A stretch of 64,000 bases of DNA from QWHO01 sp039809865. Lineage in GTDB: Bacteria; Vulcanimicrobiota; Xenobia; Xenobiales; QWHO01. The notes beneath the pieces were generated by a model. It searched no databases. It saw nothing but the letters and a program-made list of their open reading frames with translations, and was not told the DNA's origin. The translations under genes and the position numbers were made by a program. This document shows, one piece after another, positions 27,285 through 36,639 of the stretch. Numbering within the stretch: position 1 is the stretch's first letter; each line of letters begins with the position of its first letter. The stretch covers positions 62,001 through 126,000 of the forward strand of contig JBDHVW010000003.1 of NCBI GenBank assembly GCA_039809865.1, read 5' to 3'.

Positions 27285-27302
27285 GCGTTTCCGATCTTTT
27301 TC
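27270..27302 (+). terminator. Weak terminator candidate after the FAM151-like gene
   Basis: GATCG (27270-27274) and CGATC (27293-27297) can pair around the stop codon and are followed by TTTTT (27298-27302). Short stem with a large loop, so weak. Confidence 0.3.
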
Positions 27303-27314
27303 AGGAGGCGAGAG

Positions 27315-27320
27315 TAGCCT
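27315..27320 (+). promoter_or_regulatory. -10 box TAGCCT, 9 nt before ATG 27330
   Basis: TANNNT hexamer, identical to the one before the gene at 31753. GGAGG at 27304-27308 lies upstream of it, too far from the ATG to serve as its RBS. Confidence 0.45.
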
Positions 27321-27329
27321 TGGGCTGCT

Positions 27330-28568
27330 ATGAATACTATGCAACCCGATGTACGGCGCCTGTTTGGCGCCCGCGAGCCCGTCGTGAAGGGCCCCGAGGT
27401 GGACATCCGGCCGGGGCGCCACGCCCTGAATGTGCCGGCCGACTCGGACACCCGGTTGCTGGCGGGCGACCCCTTGCTGGTGACCCGCGTGCAGGACGGC
27501 CTGGTGGCGCACGACCCGGACTCGGGCGAGCAGCGCTGGCACTATCGCCCGTCCCGCGAGGGCTCCTTCAGCTGGGCCGCCTCCGAGGACGGCCGGTTCC
27601 TGGCCGTTCGGCAGGACAACCAGATCGAGGTCCTCGCCTCGGAGAAGGGCGAGGCGGTCCAGACCCTGGACCTGCCCCCCGAGGCCGAGGTCAGCCGCGA
27701 CCCGGTGGCGCGGACCAAAACGGTCAAATTCGGTCCCGAGCACACGCTGCTGGCAGACTACAAGACCGTCGGGAGAGACGGCGGACGCAGCTGGGCCGAG
27801 CACAACCTGGCCTTTTACGACCTCGACACCGGGCGTGGGCCGGCCATCGCCCACATGGGAAGCGTGGGCTTCATGGCCTTCGCCCCGGTGATCGCGCCCG
27901 ATGGCCAGACCTTGCTGTGCGACGATTCTTACGGGCTGAAGGCCTTGAATCTGACGGACGATTCCAAGCTCTGGAGCCGCAACGATCTGCGCAACCTCAA
28001 GTCGGTGCAGAGTGGCCCCGAGGGACGGCTGGCCGTGCTGCACTCCGGGGGCCTGGACATCGTCGACCAGGCTTCAGGCAAGACGGTGGCCCAGAAGAAG
28101 GGCTGGTTGGCCGACGACATGCAGGTCCTGGGGGACCGGATGCTGGTCCGGGACTGGCGCCACCAGAGTATGACGGCGGTGGGTTGGGACGGCGCCGAGC
28201 AGTGGAAGCTGTCGCTGCCGGACAAGACCGAGTTTCGCCAGGTGATCGCCACGCGCGACCTGATTTACGCCACGGCCAGCTCCGAGCAGGACGACCGCCA
28301 GGTCCGCCTCTTGCTGGCCGATCCCCACACGGGCGACGTGCTGGCGCAGAGCCAGCCGCTCGGCTACCTCCGGCACGGGCTGCCGATGTTTCAGGCGCAG
28401 GACAAAGTGTACCTGGCGCTGGAGGGAGGGGCCGTCTCGTTCTGCCCGAGCGAGCTGAAGCTCGACGAGCTCAAGCGCGAGGCGGCGCAGGCGCACCGGC
28501 CGGCGGCGATCGAGGTGGGTCACGACTTCGTGCAGGTCGGCGGGATCCGCCTCAAGTCGCGCGGCTGA
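27330..28568 (+). CDS. Cytosol-start PQQ/WD-like beta-propeller with a VGG C-terminal tail
   Basis: 412 residues, no signal peptide. Polar N-terminus (MNTMQPDVRRLFGAREPVVK) followed by an eight-bladed-type propeller: 'RVQDGLVAHDPDSGEQRWHY', 'APDGQTLLCDDSYGLKAL', 'DDSKLWSRNDLRNL', 'WDGAEQWKLSLPDKTEF', 'LLADPHTGDVLAQSQPLG'. These are PQQ-like repeats as in BamB-type scaffolds, but BamB is a lipoprotein and this protein has no export signal. The final residues VQVGGIRLKSRG carry the shared VGG tail. The protein at 40117 has the same two-part plan, so they are probably paralogues. Role unknown. Confidence 0.75.
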   Translation: MNTMQPDVRRLFGAREPVVKGPEVDIRPGRHALNVPADSDTRLLAGDPLLVTRVQDGLVAHDPDSGEQRWHYRPSREGSFSWAASEDGRFLAVRQDNQIEVLASEKGEAVQTLDLPPEAEVSRDPVARTKTVKFGPEHTLLADYKTVGRDGGRSWAEHNLAFYDLDTGRGPAIAHMGSVGFMAFAPVIAPDGQTLLCDDSYGLKALNLTDDSKLWSRNDLRNLKSVQSGPEGRLAVLHSGGLDIVDQASGKTVAQKKGWLADDMQVLGDRMLVRDWRHQSMTAVGWDGAEQWKLSLPDKTEFRQVIATRDLIYATASSEQDDRQVRLLLADPHTGDVLAQSQPLGYLRHGLPMFQAQDKVYLALEGGAVSFCPSELKLDELKREAAQAHRPAAIEVGHDFVQVGGIRLKSRG

Positions 28569-28580
28569 GTCGATAGCTCG

Positions 28581-28859
28581 TTAGAACCGGACCAGCAAAG
28601 CGATTCCCAGGACGAACACGCCCCAGTAGAGCATTCCCGTGCCCTCGAGCTCGAGCAGCGCCTTGAAGTAGAGCAGCGAGCCAAAGAACGCCACGGCCAG
28701 AGAAACCGCCAGCTTGCCCGGATTGGCCCCGAAGGCGAGATCGAAGATCAGGCAGTTCGTCAGGATGATAGCGGCGTAGAGGACGGCGCACAGCACCGAC
28801 CTGCGGCTCTTGTCGAGCACCTTGAGCATCATCGGCAGAAAGAGCATCTTCGCGAGCAT
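28581..28859 (-). CDS. Small membrane protein, three predicted helices
   Basis: 92 residues. Hydrophobic segments at about 20-38 (SVLCAVLYAAIILTNCLIF), 47-68 (GKLAVSLAVAFFGSLLYFKA) and 74-91 (GMLYWGVFVLGIALLVRF). No family recognised. It begins 7 nt after the nadE stop on the same strand, so it is probably in the same operon. Confidence 0.65.
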   Translation of the reverse strand: MLAKMLFLPMMLKVLDKSRRSVLCAVLYAAIILTNCLIFDLAFGANPGKLAVSLAVAFFGSLLYFKALLELEGTGMLYWGVFVLGIALLVRF

Positions 28860-28866
28860 GCCCTGA

Positions 28867-30834
<1,968 letters not shown>

Positions 30835-30963
30835 CCGTTGCACGGTTCTGTCAGGCAACAGCCAGCCCCTGTCGGGCCGTTAACGATCCGGTCGACAGAA
30901 CTTTACAATGCTTCCGATTGGCGCTGCTAAGCTAGGAGAAACAGGGGGAGGAACATCCATCCC

Positions 30964-31656
30964 ATGCTCACCATCACCGCCAGCAATCCCCAGATCCAGA
31001 GCTACGTGGCCGCGCGGCCGCAGTCGTCGGCGGGAGCGTCCGATCGCTTCCAGGCATCGGGCAGTCCGGAAGCGTTTCCCACTCGGGCGCAGCTGCTCAG
31101 CCTGACCCGTCCGAAGGAGTCGCTCACCCCCACCCCGGGTGACGTCCAGGGCCCCTACTATCGCGCCAACGCCCCCGTCCGCACCGACCTGTTCGGCGCC
31201 GCCGAGGAGGGCACGGCCGTCCGCTACAGCACCAACGTGGTGGACACCAGCGGGAACGCCATCCCCGGGGCCACCGTCGACGTGTGGACCGCGGATGCCA
31301 AAGGCGTCTACGATATGGAGAGCCCCGAGTTCCGTGGCCGCGCCGTGCAGACCGCCGACGGCGAGGGGAAGACCGAGTTCAACGCCATTCGCCCCGGCAA
31401 CTACGACCTGGGCGTGGACGAGAAGACGGGCGAGCGCCTCTTCCGCCCGGCCCACGTGCACGTGAAGGTCAGCGCCCCCGGATTCCAGCCGGTGCTGTCG
31501 CAGCTCTACTTCCACGACGATCCCTATAACCAGATCGACCCCATCGAGTCGCGCGAGGACGGTCAGCCCGAGGCCGGCTGGTCGCCCCAGCTCGAGATGA
31601 CCAACAACGGGCAGGACAACGTTTTCAACTACCAGTTCGTGCTTGCCGGGAAGTAA
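30964..31656 (+). CDS. Intradiol ring-cleavage dioxygenase-like protein
   Basis: 230 residues. Residues 1-50 are polar and disordered (MLTITASNPQIQSYVAARPQ), with no signal peptide. The rest is a protocatechuate 3,4-/catechol 1,2-dioxygenase-type beta-sandwich: 'TPGDVQGPYYR', 'VDTSGNAIPGATVDVWTADA', 'GKTEFNAIRPGNYDLG', 'RPAHVHVKVSAPGF'. The four non-haem Fe(III) ligands of the family appear present: Tyr116, Tyr147, His164 and His166. The predicted reaction is oxidative opening of a catechol-type ring, but no aromatic-degradation genes are nearby, so the substrate is unknown. A purine-rich Shine-Dalgarno (GGGGGAGGA) lies about 11 nt upstream of the ATG, and a -10-like TAAGCT at 30928-30933. 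Confidence 0.85.
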   Translation: MLTITASNPQIQSYVAARPQSSAGASDRFQASGSPEAFPTRAQLLSLTRPKESLTPTPGDVQGPYYRANAPVRTDLFGAAEEGTAVRYSTNVVDTSGNAIPGATVDVWTADAKGVYDMESPEFRGRAVQTADGEGKTEFNAIRPGNYDLGVDEKTGERLFRPAHVHVKVSAPGFQPVLSQLYFHDDPYNQIDPIESREDGQPEAGWSPQLEMTNNGQDNVFNYQFVLAGK

Positions 31657-31660
31657 GCGC

Positions 31661-31677
31661 GGTCAGGCGCGCTGACC
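31661..31677 (+). terminator. Hairpin after the dioxygenase gene
   Basis: Perfect 6-bp stem GGTCAG-gcgcg-CTGACC, 4 nt after the stop codon, without a T tract. May stabilise or end the transcript. Confidence 0.35.
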
Positions 31678-31740
31678 TGGGATGCCCGGGGCGAGGCGCT
31701 GGTGGCCCACATCTTTCAGGAAGCTTTGGGCGACTTCGAC

Positions 31741-31746
31741 TAGCCT
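31741..31746 (+). promoter_or_regulatory. -10 box TAGCCT, 6 nt before ATG 31753
   Basis: TANNNT hexamer at leaderless distance; no Shine-Dalgarno between it and the start codon. Confidence 0.5.
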
Positions 31747-31752
31747 GGAAGT

Positions 31753-32778
31753 ATGCAGGTCCAGGTCCTCACGGCGCGCATCGCGTCGGCCCGCGAGAAC
31801 CTCCAGAAGGTGGAGCTGTCGCCCACCAGGGCCGCGGCCATGCAGCAACTGGCGCAGGACGAAGCCATTCTGGGCAACGCCCGCGGCTCGTCGGTGGAAG
31901 AGATGGAGCAGCTGGCCCGCCAGGCCGAGCGGCTCGAAAAGGGCACCTGGGGCGCCGCTATCGCCACCGGGCTGGCCATCGGCGGCGTGGTGGCCTGGCA
32001 GGTGGCGCTGCAAGGCGCGCATCCCTTCCTGGTGCTCGGCGGACTTTCCAGCGGCATGCTGCCGGCCATCGTCCTGGGCCGCTTTGCCTCGGACGCGATG
32101 CAGAAATACACCGCCAGGCACATCCAGACCCCGGGCGTGCTGGACGTGGTGACGCGCTGGAAAGAGCCCCAGACCGCTCCCAGGGCCCCCGAGGTCGAGC
32201 CTGGCCGGCAGAACGAGCTAACCCGCCTGATCGACCAGGTCGCGGGTCAGGTGAATGCCCTGCCGGACGGCCCCGAGAAAGCCTCGGCCCTGGAATCGAT
32301 CGGATTCGACCGCAGCCTGGCCGGCCAGGCGAAAGGCGAGACCCTGGAGGAAATGCGCTCGGGTTGCGCCCGGGCCGCCCGCTGCGAAGAGAAGGGTCGT
32401 CGCCTCGGCCTGGGACTGGGCGTGGCCTTCGGAGGCCTGGCCCTGGGCGTCATGCTGGCCGACCCGACCATCGGTTTACCGATGGCGCTGCTCGGTTCGG
32501 CGGGCGGCGGATTCATGGCGTCGATCTGCCTCGGGGTGGCGCTCAAGGATGCCGGGCGCGACCTGGGGAGCCGTTTCCAGAAGAGGGGGGTCGACTCGCT
32601 CTTGGAGCGCTGGTCGCCCCTGGCTCAGGACCGCCGCGATCAGGCCGCCGCCATCCTGGAGGAGGCCACCCGCCTGCACCAGGGCGGCACCTCCAGCGCC
32701 GTGACGGTCGAGAACGGGGGCGTGCGCGTGGGCGGCGTCTTCATCCGCGGAAGGGCTACCAGCAAGGATAAGGCGTGA
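31753..32778 (+). CDS. Predicted membrane protein with a VGG C-terminal tail
   Basis: 341 residues. A helical charged N-terminus (MQVQVLTARIASARENLQKV) is followed by a hydrophobic hairpin at about 65-112 ('AAIATGLAIGGVVAWQVAL', 'VLGGLSSGMLPAIVLGRF'). A helical middle segment leads to a second Gly-rich hydrophobic hairpin at about 220-265 ('GLGLGVAFGGLALGVML', 'MALLGSAGGGFMASICLGVA'). The last residues VRVGGVFIRGRATSKDKA contain the shared tail. Gly-rich paired hairpins resemble those of translocator-like or membrane-inserting proteins, but there is no family match that I recognise. Overlaps the convergent gene by 23 nt. Confidence 0.7.
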   Translation: MQVQVLTARIASARENLQKVELSPTRAAAMQQLAQDEAILGNARGSSVEEMEQLARQAERLEKGTWGAAIATGLAIGGVVAWQVALQGAHPFLVLGGLSSGMLPAIVLGRFASDAMQKYTARHIQTPGVLDVVTRWKEPQTAPRAPEVEPGRQNELTRLIDQVAGQVNALPDGPEKASALESIGFDRSLAGQAKGETLEEMRSGCARAARCEEKGRRLGLGLGVAFGGLALGVMLADPTIGLPMALLGSAGGGFMASICLGVALKDAGRDLGSRFQKRGVDSLLERWSPLAQDRRDQAAAILEEATRLHQGGTSSAVTVENGGVRVGGVFIRGRATSKDKA

Positions 32779-33067
32779 GCCAGTTGTCGTAGCCGGGCCA
32801 GAAGCCCGGGTCGAGAGTGGGATACTGACCGTAGAGGTAGAGCCAGGCCGGGTCGTTCCAGGGGTTGTAGTACATCCAGTTGCTGTAGACCGTCACGTCG
32901 GGGGGCTCGTCGCGCGAGAGCGTGGGCTGCAGCTCCACCTCCTGGGCCGGCGGGTTCTCGAGGTGCAGTTGGCCGCTCGGGTCCATGTAGACTTTGATGG
33001 CGTCTTTCTCGGGAGACTCGGCCAGCGCGGGAGCCAGCAGCAACAGGCACAGCAAAAGCGTTCTCAC
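32756..33067 (-). CDS. Small secreted Trp/Tyr/Pro-rich protein
   Basis: 103 residues from GTG 33067. Signal peptide MRTLLLCLLLLAPALA|ESP. The mature part has a DUF4124-like start ('IKVYMDPSGQLHLENPPAQE') and an aromatic C-terminus ('YYNPWNDPAWLYLYGQYP', ending NWLTPYPCW). Unknown function, probably periplasmic. A perfect TATAAT sits 6 nt before the GTG, predicting a leaderless mRNA. Confidence 0.65.
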   Translation of the reverse strand: MRTLLLCLLLLAPALAESPEKDAIKVYMDPSGQLHLENPPAQEVELQPTLSRDEPPDVTVYSNWMYYNPWNDPAWLYLYGQYPTLDPGFWPGYDNWLTPYPCW

Positions 33068-33073
33068 GCAGCC

Positions 33074-33079
33074 ATTATA
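33074..33079 (-). promoter_or_regulatory. -10 box TATAAT, 6 nt before GTG 33067
   Basis: Perfect minus-strand TATAAT directly before the start codon, also directly beyond the stop of the upstream GNAT gene (33080). Confidence 0.65.
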
Positions 33080-33544
33080 TCACAGCGCGCGCCACATGAT
33101 GAGGGCGTCCACGTCGCCCAGAGTGGGATGGCGGAAGGCCCGTGGCACGCGTCCCACGGCCTCGAAGCCGAGCTTGCGCCAGAGTCCCACGGCGGCCTCG
33201 TTGGTGGCCACCACCCGGTTGAACTGCATGGCCCGGTAGCCCAGCGAGCGAGCCAGCTCGATCGAGTGCTCCCCCAGCAGCAGGCCGAGCTTCTTGCCGC
33301 GCGCCGCCGCAGCCACGGCGTAGGAGGCGTTGGCCACATGATCCCCCCGGCCAGGGGCATTGGTGCGGACGACATAACTGCCCAGCACCGCCCCGTTCTC
33401 CTCGGCCACGTAGACGTGCCCCTGCCAGCCCGCTTCGAACTCGTCGAGATCGGTGTAGGCATAGGTGGTGCCGTCGGCGATGATCTCGGCGAAGATCGCT
33501 CGCAGGGCATCTCGGTCGCTCTCCTCGCAGGGCCGGATGATCAA
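33080..33544 (-). CDS. GNAT-family N-acetyltransferase
   Basis: 154 residues from TTG 33544 (reads LIIRPCEESDRDALRAIFAE), where GNAT homology begins. The frame is open to 33691, but the upstream part runs antisense to the divergent gene. Domain features: 'WQGHVYVAEENGAVLGSYVV', acetyl-CoA loop 'AVAAAARGKKLGLLLGEHSI', 'VVATNEAAVGLWRKLGFEAV' and 'VPRAFRHPTLGDVDALIMWR'. It resembles small-molecule or amino-acid acetyltransferases of the phosphinothricin type; substrate unknown. The best-looking start signal (AAGGAG then ATG at 33570) is in another frame and ends at a TGA that overlaps the TTG. The start is therefore uncertain, and a short leader peptide or an indel is possible. Confidence 0.75.
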   Translation of the reverse strand: MIIRPCEESDRDALRAIFAEIIADGTTYAYTDLDEFEAGWQGHVYVAEENGAVLGSYVVRTNAPGRGDHVANASYAVAAAARGKKLGLLLGEHSIELARSLGYRAMQFNRVVATNEAAVGLWRKLGFEAVGRVPRAFRHPTLGDVDALIMWRAL

Positions 33545-33653
33545 GGCCCGACCAGGACTCTCAGGCGCATGGCACGGCTCCTTCTTGGATATCGAGCTGG
33601 CTTCCCCCCGCTGCGGGCAGGGTTGCGGCTGCGGGAGCGGAAACAGCCGCCTC

Positions 33654-34346
33654 ATGATGCGAAACTTCTTGCTTACCGCCGCCCTGCTCACGGGCCTGGC
33701 TCTGGCTCAGGGCCCCTTCACTACGTTCGATTGCGCCGTCTACGGCAGCACGCTCCAGCAGGAGAAAGAGACGAAAGTGGATGTCTGGACCAAGAACCAG
33801 GACGACAAGCCGCAGGCCGCCGAGGGACTGGTGCTGCAGGGCTCCAGCCGCATTCTGCCGGCGGTGGATCCGAGCCGACTCAGCCCCACCGGCCCCAGCC
33901 ACCGGCTGATCCACAGCGACGAGCTGCAGCTCAAGCCCGGCAGCTACGGCGACCTGGACCTGAGCAACTCGGCTCGCCTCGTGCTGGCGCCCGGCGAGTA
34001 TCGGGTGGAGAACCTGACCCTGCACAACTCCGCGGACGTCGATCTGGACGGCCCGGTGGTGCTCTACATCGGCAAATCGCTCAGCGTGCTCAACTCAGCC
34101 GACCTCAACAAGAGAGGCCGACCGGGCGATCTGCAGGTCTACCAGGCCGAGCCCAACCGGGCCATCAACGTGGTGGTGGCCAATTCCGCCGAGGCCCATA
34201 TGGCCGTGTGCGGCCCCACCGCCAACGTGCGCATCGTCAACCAGGGCACGGTCTACGGCTCGGTGATCGCCCGGCAGGTGTCGATGGCCAACCAGGCCGC
34301 GGTGCACTATGACCCGGCCCTGAAGAGCGTGAAGCTGCGACGTTAG
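33654..34346 (+). CDS. Secreted beta-helix-like protein (DUF7305/PilX-associated type)
   Basis: 230 residues from ATG 33654 (or 33657). Signal peptide MMRNFLLTAALLTGLALAQ|G. From about residue 85 onward, repeated short strands 'LKPGSYGDLDLSNSARLVLA', 'GEYRVENLTLHNSADVDLDG', 'VVLYIGKSLSVLNSADLN', 'VVVANSAEAHMAVCGPTANV' and 'IVNQGTVYGSVIARQVSM' resemble the bactofilin-like or DUF7305 beta-helix often appended to PilX-type pilus proteins. The large PilX-like gene at 44180 has similar strands. A surface or pilus-related role is inferred from this resemblance. Confidence 0.6.
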   Translation: MMRNFLLTAALLTGLALAQGPFTTFDCAVYGSTLQQEKETKVDVWTKNQDDKPQAAEGLVLQGSSRILPAVDPSRLSPTGPSHRLIHSDELQLKPGSYGDLDLSNSARLVLAPGEYRVENLTLHNSADVDLDGPVVLYIGKSLSVLNSADLNKRGRPGDLQVYQAEPNRAINVVVANSAEAHMAVCGPTANVRIVNQGTVYGSVIARQVSMANQAAVHYDPALKSVKLRR

Positions 34347-34369
34347 CGGCCCACGCGTCCGCTGCTAAC
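34342..34369. terminator. Inverted repeat spanning both convergent stop codons
   Basis: GTTAGC (34342-34347) and GCTAAC (34364-34369) bracket the ends of the genes at 33654 (+) and 34365 (-). Symmetric and possibly bidirectional; no T tract. Confidence 0.35.
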
Positions 34370-34862
34370 CCGGGCCGACGGAGCCGGAAAGCTCGAGGGC
34401 TTTGGCTTTGATCTCCTCGGGCTTCATCCGCCTGGCAGCGCCGAACAGGTTGAAAAGACTGGTCTTCATGCGCCATTGGAAGACGAGCTTGCCCTCGCGA
34501 TTCCACATCAGCACGGACGGCTGCAAGAAAGCCTTCTTGGGGTAGCGCAGCGCCTGCGGGTGCTTGCCGAACGCAGGCAGCTTCAGCGCCTCCTTCAACG
34601 TGAGCTGAGGGTCGCTCAGGATGGGAAACGTCAGCCCGAACTGCTGGCGAAACTTTTCGCTCACGTCGGGCGGGTCGGCGCTGACCGCCACGAGGCGAAC
34701 CGCGGGCGGGTCCAGCTTCTGTTGTTGGAGGCCTTGCACGAAGGCCTTACAGAAGGGTCACCAGTGCCCTCGAAAGCTGGTCAGCACGGTCACCCGAGGC
34801 TCGGGCGGCGGCGGCAGCAGCACGAACGGCTGGTTGTGGCTGTCCGGGAGCGTCAGGTCCAT
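34365..34862 (-). CDS. AhpC/TSA peroxiredoxin-like protein, predicted selenoprotein (Sec35)
   Basis: 165 residues if the in-frame TGA at 34758-34760 is read as selenocysteine. ATG 34862 begins MDLTLPDSHNQPFVLL, and 'VTVLTSFRGHW-U35-PFC38-K' aligns with the RGxWCPxC redox centre of peroxiredoxin-like proteins, with Sec as nucleophile in a U-x-x-C pair. Downstream family features continue without interruption: 'VRLVAVSADPPDVSEKF', 'FGLTFPILSDPQLTLKEAL', 'FLQPSVLMWNREGKLVFQWR'. Eleven nt after the UGA a 17-nt perfect hairpin (34730-34746) has bacterial SECIS geometry. The likely role is thiol-dependent peroxide or disulfide reduction in the cytosol. The ATG lies 1 nt after the permease stop, so it is the last gene of a three-gene operon. 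The alternatives, a pseudogene or sequencing error at one base, are less likely given the hairpin. Confidence 0.85.
34730..34746 (-). promoter_or_regulatory. Bacterial SECIS-like stem-loop
   Basis: In the mRNA (minus strand) GGCCUU-CGUGC-AAGGCC: a perfect 6-bp stem with a 5-nt loop containing GU, 17 nt long and starting 11 nt after the UGA. This is the same spacing and size as the minimal SelB-binding upper stem-loop of E. coli fdhF. Confidence 0.8.
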
Positions 34863-34863
34863 T

Positions 34864-36639
34864 TCAGTGACCCCCGTGCTCGAGCGCCAGCTCGTGCTCG
34901 GGGAACGGCTCCCGGCTCTCCCTGGTGAACGAGAAGAGCAGCATCATGAACGCCATCACCAGGTAGGCGGCGCAGAACTGATAGGGAACCGTGCGCGCGG
35001 CGGCCTGGAGCTGGTCGGGGGTCAGAGCCGCCTCCTTCTCGAGCTTCTCGGCATCGGGCGCTTTGGCGGCCCTGGCCGCTTCGGCCTTTTCCTTCGCCTC
35101 GGCCAGGTAACCGTCGATCATGAACGCCGATCCGGGCTTGTTCCAGGGTAAGTACATCTGCCCGTCGGGGTCGACCGAGTGGATTACCCCGAACAGGCTC
35201 AAGCCCGCCAGGATGACGAGATAGACCGCTGCCTGCTTGAGCTTGCGATCGGTCATGCAGCACACGACAGCGCCCCAGAGCATGGCCGTGAGAATGAACC
35301 CGTTGCCCAGCGCCACGGTTACGATGTTCTCGGGCAGCGATTTGGAAGTACCCACTCCGGGGACCACGGAGGCCAGCTCTTCGCCGTACTTCCACATGGG
35401 GGGGCCCAGGAGCGCAAGAATCTTGATCTGCACGAGTCGGGCGACGCTCGGAATAAAGGCGAACGCTACGGCTGGCGTGTGGCGGGCGGGCACGGCCAGG
35501 AAAGCCTGCACCATGATGTCCAGTCCCACGAAGATGAGGATCGGCGCGAGCACTGCCTTGGGAATGAAGTCCACCACGAGCCCAAGGTAGCCCAGAATCC
35601 CTCCCAAGCCGATGAAGACTCCTGTCAGCACGGTGTATCCCGCCCGTGCCCCCATCGCTTTGTAGGCGGGCTGTCCGATATAGGGAGTCGACTGGGCGAC
35701 TCCGCCGCAAATTCCCGCGATCAGGGTCGCGATGGCCTCGGTAAGCAGAATCTGCTGGGTATCGTAATCGTCCCCGCCGACGCGAGCGCTCTCGGTCACG
35801 TTGATACCGCCGACGACGGTCAAGATAGCGAACGGGAGCGCAATCGTAAAGTATTTGGTGACCGCCAGGTTCATTCCGGCCAGGAAACCGAGGGTCGGAA
35901 TCGGGAGTCCAAAGTGAAAGGCGATCGGAGGAGTTTGAAAAACTCCGCCCGACAGGCCCATCGGCGCCAGGATGTAATAGACGAGGGACCCCAGGCCCAC
36001 CGCCAGGGCGACGCCGGGAAAATTATTGGGCAAGCGGGTGCGCGCCACGAGGTTGTACAGGATGATCCCGAGGGAGACGCAACCTACCACGGGCAATCCG
36101 AAAATTTCCGCCATCGGAATGAACCCGATCAAGGCCAGGCCGATGCCCGCCAGCGAGCCGAGAAGGCCCGCCTGGGGGATGATCCGCTGCAAAAAGTTAC
36201 CCGAGAACGAGAAGACCAGCTTGATCACGCCGATCAGAACCATCGTGGCCATCCCGACGTACCATGTGTTCAGAGCCGCCTCCTCGACGGGCATGCTGGC
36301 CTTCATCGTGAGGAAGCACGGGCCCAGCACCGTGAACGCCACGCCGATCGTCGACGGAGTGTCCAGGCCCAGGGGCATCGCGGTCACGTTGGGGTTCTTG
36401 GTGCGATAGGCCAGCTTGAACGCCATCCACGTGTAGACCATATCCCCGAAGAACACGCCGAAAGCGGTGCCGGGAAACATCTTGGTGTAGACGATGTCGC
36501 TGGGGAAACCGAACACGAAGACCAGGATGCCCGCCAGAAACGCCATCACGGTCAGGTTGTCGAACATCAACCCGAAGAACCCGTTCAGGTCTCCCTGCAC
36601 GAACCAGCGGTACTTGAAGGGTTGTTCCGAGTCGGTCAT
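34864..36639 (-). CDS. NCS2-type xanthine/uracil-family permease
   Basis: 591 residues from ATG 36639 (MTDSEQPFKYRWFVQGDLNG), with GGAGG 5-9 nt upstream. It overlaps the upstream gene by ATGA, so translation is coupled. About 12-14 membrane helices, including 'GLMFDNLTVMAFLAGILVFV', 'ALPFAILTVVGGINVTESAR', 'AIATLIAGICGGVAQSTPYI' (the NCS2 QTPYIG-like segment), 'GYTVLTGVFIGLGGILGYLG' and 'VLAPILIFVGLDIMVQAFLA'. A charged helical insert (AEAKEKAEAARAAKAPDAEK) occurs near residue 535 before the last helices. The family imports purines, pyrimidines or other small anions by proton or Na+ symport. A specific substrate cannot be assigned, and operon partners (an unknown VGG-tail protein and a selenoprotein) do not clarify it. 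Confidence 0.82.
   Translation of the reverse strand: MTDSEQPFKYRWFVQGDLNGFFGLMFDNLTVMAFLAGILVFVFGFPSDIVYTKMFPGTAFGVFFGDMVYTWMAFKLAYRTKNPNVTAMPLGLDTPSTIGVAFTVLGPCFLTMKASMPVEEAALNTWYVGMATMVLIGVIKLVFSFSGNFLQRIIPQAGLLGSLAGIGLALIGFIPMAEIFGLPVVGCVSLGIILYNLVARTRLPNNFPGVALAVGLGSLVYYILAPMGLSGGVFQTPPIAFHFGLPIPTLGFLAGMNLAVTKYFTIALPFAILTVVGGINVTESARVGGDDYDTQQILLTEAIATLIAGICGGVAQSTPYIGQPAYKAMGARAGYTVLTGVFIGLGGILGYLGLVVDFIPKAVLAPILIFVGLDIMVQAFLAVPARHTPAVAFAFIPSVARLVQIKILALLGPPMWKYGEELASVVPGVGTSKSLPENIVTVALGNGFILTAMLWGAVVCCMTDRKLKQAAVYLVILAGLSLFGVIHSVDPDGQMYLPWNKPGSAFMIDGYLAEAKEKAEAARAAKAPDAEKLEKEAALTPDQLQAAARTVPYQFCAAYLVMAFMMLLFSFTRESREPFPEHELALEHGGH

Noticed and set aside
34365..34739. Peroxiredoxin-like gene starting at GTG 34739
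   Set aside because: That start would discard the redox motif and 34 in-frame residues that align with the family; decoding of the UGA explains the gene better.
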